NCBI GenBank assembly: GCA_019915135.1
Contig: JAHLMK010000010.1
Location: 1,674,001 to 1,738,000 of the forward strand
Source: Strobilurus pachycystidiatus
Taxonomy: Eukaryota; Basidiomycota; Agaricomycetes; Agaricales; Physalacriaceae
DNA length: 64,000 bases
Reading direction: 5' to 3'
The notes under the pieces are model-generated. The model made no database searches, was not told the origin of the DNA, and was given only the letters and a program-made list of their open reading frames with translations. A program made the position numbers and the translations under genes. The first letter of the stretch is position 1, and every line of letters starts with the position of its first letter. Shown piece after piece: positions 60,362-64,000 of this stretch.

Positions 60362-61230
60362 CATTGGCACTATCTGCAGCGGTATTGAACGCTGCCTACG
60401 CGTCATGCCCGCACGCACGCACTAGCGCAGCAGTCATCTTCGCACAGTTGGCACTCTTCGGCGACGCGTAAGCCTCAACATCATGAGCGGTGTGAGCCAG
60501 TTCTGCCGGTCTTGGATCTGCAGGGCGGATTGATGACTCGACATGGAGGTAAGAATGTTTCGTTGACATTGCCGGGCTCGAGACGGCGCCCCTCCACGGT
60601 GTGTTTCTCTTCCTTTTTATTGGGTTACTGGGTGTGCGTTGGCGCGTCCTTTCACAATGCTACTATTTTCTATAGACCCAGATCTGCACGAGATCTAAGG
60701 CCTTGCCGCTGTCTCCCGCCTTCTCGCTGGCTTCTGCTCAGGACACGTATCCATGGCAACATATACCGCTCTTAGGGCTGCAGCAGGATGACAAGGCCAT
60801 GAACGTTCGGCGACCTGGCCTGGACAACATTTGCGACAACGATTCAACACCCCGCACCGCCGATGGATGGGAAATGGGCGGGGTCCATCGGCACTCCCAA
60901 CTTGCGCCCGTTGCAGGTGTGGCTCTGTTTCTTGATCGTTGGATACGCCAGTCTCATCTGGCGTGTCTTTGCTATGCTGATCTCTCCGTAGATCTGTATT
61001 TACGCGACGGGTAACCTCTTCAACAAGGCGCCCATCCAATTTCGCTCACATCGCCACCCTGACGCGATTCTCGCCATCATTACTCGAGAGTCGTGTCGCT
61101 TCAACACTGATCACCTCCTCACGCCGTCATCCCGACTCCCCGTCTAACAGAACTGCATAGTTGATAAGGATGCTTATCGACTATGCGGTTTTGAAGGGTG
61201 GGCCACCCAACGGTTACGATGACCCTGGGC
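60362..61230 (+). repeat. Dispersed subtelomeric repeat, copy II
   Basis: Colinear with 51830-52490 and sharing the same block order. The hairpin lies at 60942-60967 and the conserved TATCGACTATGCGGTTTT near 61170-61190. Confidence 0.75.
60942..60967 (+). other. Hairpin inside repeat copy II
   Basis: GATACGCCAG pairs with CTGGCGTGTC (10 bp including one G-T pair) around a 6-nt loop. Confidence 0.55.
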
Positions 61231-61972
61231 ATCACTCGCCGGCGACGTAGGACGCTCCTCGGTCATGGCGCCTCGTGCACGGGCTGGATCCATTCAATTT
61301 GTGCACACTGTGGCGTCAACCGCGCTGCCCGTTTGAGGTGCGTTAACTGGCCTGTTTCCTTCGCATATGCCAGCTGTTTCACGGCACATTTGACGGTATG
61401 ACTGGTTTCTTTGTGGACTGATGTCCCGCACCGGGTAAGCCTTCTCGTGACATCGGGTTGCCGGTGTGCTTTCTGTCGCTTCTTAGCAAAATGTACCGGG
61501 ACGGACCACCTCTCCCGGACATGTGAAGTGGAGGAGTCAGTACCTTGGTAAGTCTCTTGACTGCTTCGGATGTGAAACCCAGTATATCTCATGCAAGACC
61601 CATCAAGCACGTTGGATAAGGTCTCGGGAGATTTCTACCACTCTGATGTATTTTTTCGCTATGTAATCAACTGAAATAACATGGTTAGTCTCACTCTTGG
61701 TAGTTCTAAGCACCACAACACATTTGGCACTGTTTGTGTAGTATATTGCATTGACTGAGTTCTTTGGCAATCATAGCAAGGAAACAGAGACAGTTTGATG
61801 GGTGTGTATGGTAAAAAATGGCTAAGGATGCACATGAGACCACATGCCAAGATGTGGATACAGCTGTGACATACTGTTGGCTTGATGTAAAGACCTTTGT
61901 AGGTTGTTTCTGTTCTCAATGAGATTAGGACGAAATGACTTGGTCAAAAGTGCCATAAGCAGCAGTTTGGCA
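61231..61972. other. Spacer before the satellite
   Basis: A/T-richer than its left flank. No gene or repeat recognised. Confidence 0.4.
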
Positions 61973-64000
61973 TTTCAAACATCTTTTGCGTAGCGTGCGG
62001 AGGTTGAGGAGTGGCGTCGGAGGTGCGTGACTTGTGTTCTGACTGCGGCGGGTCAATGATGGTGAACATCGGACAGTGCGCGGTATTGGGAATGACACGG
62101 CGAGGCGTGCGCTTTGACTGCGAAGACGTGAGAAGTGAAAACACAAAGCGCGCAGTTGAAGAGCGAAGACTCGGTCGGGTTGCGAATTCTCAGCTATGCG
62201 GACAAGTTGGTCAATGCGTTCAAGGCTATGTCTGTCGAGCGTTCGTTTACGAGGCAAGGACTTGAATCAAACAGTGCGAACAACTGCTTCTTGACTGAAT
62301 CTTACTCGCTTTGACTCGGATGTGTGTTTGACTTGTATATGGAGGGTCAGTGGTATGTATGTTCAACGTGTGTTTAGGTCAGGCTAAGAAGGTTCGGAAG
62401 GCGTTGGGAGACTGTCTCAGAGAGGGAAAGGCGTTCTATCTTATCTTGAGAGGGTGACGGAACTTTCTTAGTGGGCGAAAAGACGTTCTCTCTGCATCGT
62501 AGCAAGAATGCGTTGAACTCAAGTCGGTTATACGGACAGACTCACTCGGTTAGAAGGTTAGGTTCGGGTTAGAAGGTTAGGGTTCTCGGTGTTCTCGCTC
62601 GCGCAGCGAAGAGAACGTTTAAGAAAGGGCCCGCGCGCGGGGCCTCTGTCTCGGTGCGTATCGGAGACGCAACAAGATATGTGACATTATTCTAAACTGG
62701 TCAATCGGTGCAATGAACAAGATCATTAAGGGAAGATATACTGTTCCGATGCATGCAAAACTTGCATTGTCATCTTTCAAACATCTTTTGCGTAGCGTGC
62801 GGAGGTTGAGGAGTGGCGTCGGAGGTGCGTGACTTGTGTTCTGACTGCGGCGGGTCAATGATGGTGAACATCGGACAGTGCGCGGTATTGGGAATGACAC
62901 GGCGAGGCGTGCGCTTTGACTGCGAAGACGTGAGAAGTGAAAACACAAAGCGCGCAGTTGAAGAGCGAAGACTCGGTCGGGTTGCGAATTCTCAGCTATG
63001 CGGACAAGTTGGTCAATGCGTTCAAGGCTATGTCTGTCGAGCGTTCGTTTACGAGGCAAGGACTTGAATCAAACAGTGCGAACAACTGCTTCTTGACTGA
63101 ATCTTACTCGCTTTGACTCGGATGTGTGTTTGACTTGTATATGGAGGGTCAGTGGTATGTATGTTCAACGTGTGTTTAGGTCAGGCTAAGAAGGTTCGGA
63201 AGGCGTTGGGAGACTGTCTCAGAGAGGGAAAGGCGTTCTATCTTATCTTGAGAGGGTGACGGAACTTTCTTAGTGGGCGAAAAGACGTTCTCTCTGCATC
63301 GTAGCAAGAATGCGTTGAACTCAAGTCGGTTATACGGACAGACTCACTCGGTTAGAAGGTTAGGTTCGGGTTAGAAGGTTAGGGTTCTCGGTGTTCTCGC
63401 TCGCGCAGCGAAGAGAACGTTTAAGAAAGGGCCCGCGCGCGGGGCCTCTGTCTCGGTGCGTATCGGAGACGCAACAAGATATGTGACATTATTCTAAACT
63501 GGTCAATCGGTGCAATGAACAAGATCATTAAGGGAAGATATACTGTTCCGATGCATGCAAAACTTGCATTGTCATCTTTCAAACATCTTTTGCGTAGCGT
63601 GCGGAGGTTGAGGAGTGGCGTCGGAGGTGCGTGACTTGTGTTCTGACTGCGGCGGGTCAATGATGGTGAACATCGGACAGTGCGCGGTATTGGGAATGAC
63701 ACGGCGAGGCGTGCGCTTTGACTGCGAAGACGTGAGAAGTGAAAACACAAAGCGCGCAGTTGAAGAGCGAAGACTCGGTCGGGTTGCGAATTCTCAGCTA
63801 TGCGGACAAGTTGGTCAATGCGTTCAAGGCTATGTCTGTCGAGCGTTCGTTTACGAGGCAAGGACTTGAATCAAACAGTGCGAACAACTGCTTCTTGACT
63901 GAATCTTACTCGCTTTGACTCGGATGTGTGTTTGACTTGTATATGGAGGGTCAGTGGTATGTATGTTCAACGTGTGTTTAGGTCAGGCTAAGAAGGTTCG
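61973..64000 (+). repeat. 802-bp subtelomeric tandem satellite, 2.5 copies, open at the edge
   Basis: Units start at 61973, 62775 and 63577; the third is cut by the window end. Copies look identical wherever compared. Each has a block with GGTTAG, GGTTAGGTTCGGGTTAG and GGTTAGGGTT (near 62546-62594 and 63348-63396), related to TTAGGG telomere repeats, followed by an imperfect GTTCTC...GAGAAC hairpin and a GC-rich GGGCCCGCGCGCGGGGCC stretch. Open frames on both strands within the unit lack ATG starts and are probably not genes. Confidence 0.92.

Noticed and set aside
61925..63861. Repeated 110-146 codon minus frames and 84-codon plus frames in the 802-bp satellite
   Set aside because: They start at non-ATG codons, lie on both strands of the same unit and have no family features; they look like by-products of the satellite.

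Overview
The window reads as a nuclear contig end from an agaricomycete (mushroom-forming) basidiomycete. Coding exons are split by many introns of about 46-62 nt. Gene families typical of the group are present: a DUF6534 seven-helix protein, an F-box protein, a berberine-bridge-type FAD oxidase, UbiA, an atypical kinase and a Ty3/gypsy chromovirus. Many genes have a clear TATA box 40-100 bp before the chosen ATG. The right end carries a satellite with TTAGGG-like motifs, so the telomere probably lies to the right. Gene models were built by hand from splice sites and reading frame; no database search was possible.

Left part (1-13.2 kb). After a partial proline-rich gene and a two-exon unknown gene comes a direct tandem duplication of about 4.35 kb. 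Each unit holds a minus-strand gene of unknown function, a divergent six-exon kinase-like gene (691 aa in both copies) and a third minus-strand gene that is complete only in unit B. A secreted endonuclease/exonuclease/phosphatase-fold gene follows.

Middle (13.2-43.2 kb). There are diverged tandem repeats, a two-finger C2H2 gene, a tRNA-Leu, an F-box gene, and a nine-exon NADP-type glutamate dehydrogenase, the one clear housekeeping gene. A long accessory stretch follows: a CxxC/HxxxxC protein, a probably damaged UbiA prenyltransferase-like gene, an unknown two-exon gene, a DUF6534 membrane protein, a small secreted double-psi beta-barrel protein, an FAD monooxygenase pseudogene, a four-helix membrane protein and an intact secreted FAD oxidase. 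UbiA, the monooxygenase and the oxidase together could be the remains of a terpenoid or meroterpenoid locus, but that is inference.

Right part (43.2-64 kb). A 5,980-bp Ty3/gypsy chromovirus lies on the minus strand. It has 419-bp LTRs that look identical, a 5-bp target duplication and a Tf1-like self-priming site, yet its coding region is broken by many frameshifts. Beyond it is repeat-rich subtelomeric DNA with hairpin-bearing dispersed repeats. A divergent pair of unknown genes sits inside it; one has an in-frame stop, the other is an intact AT-richer five-exon gene. The window ends in an 802-bp tandem satellite that runs off the edge.
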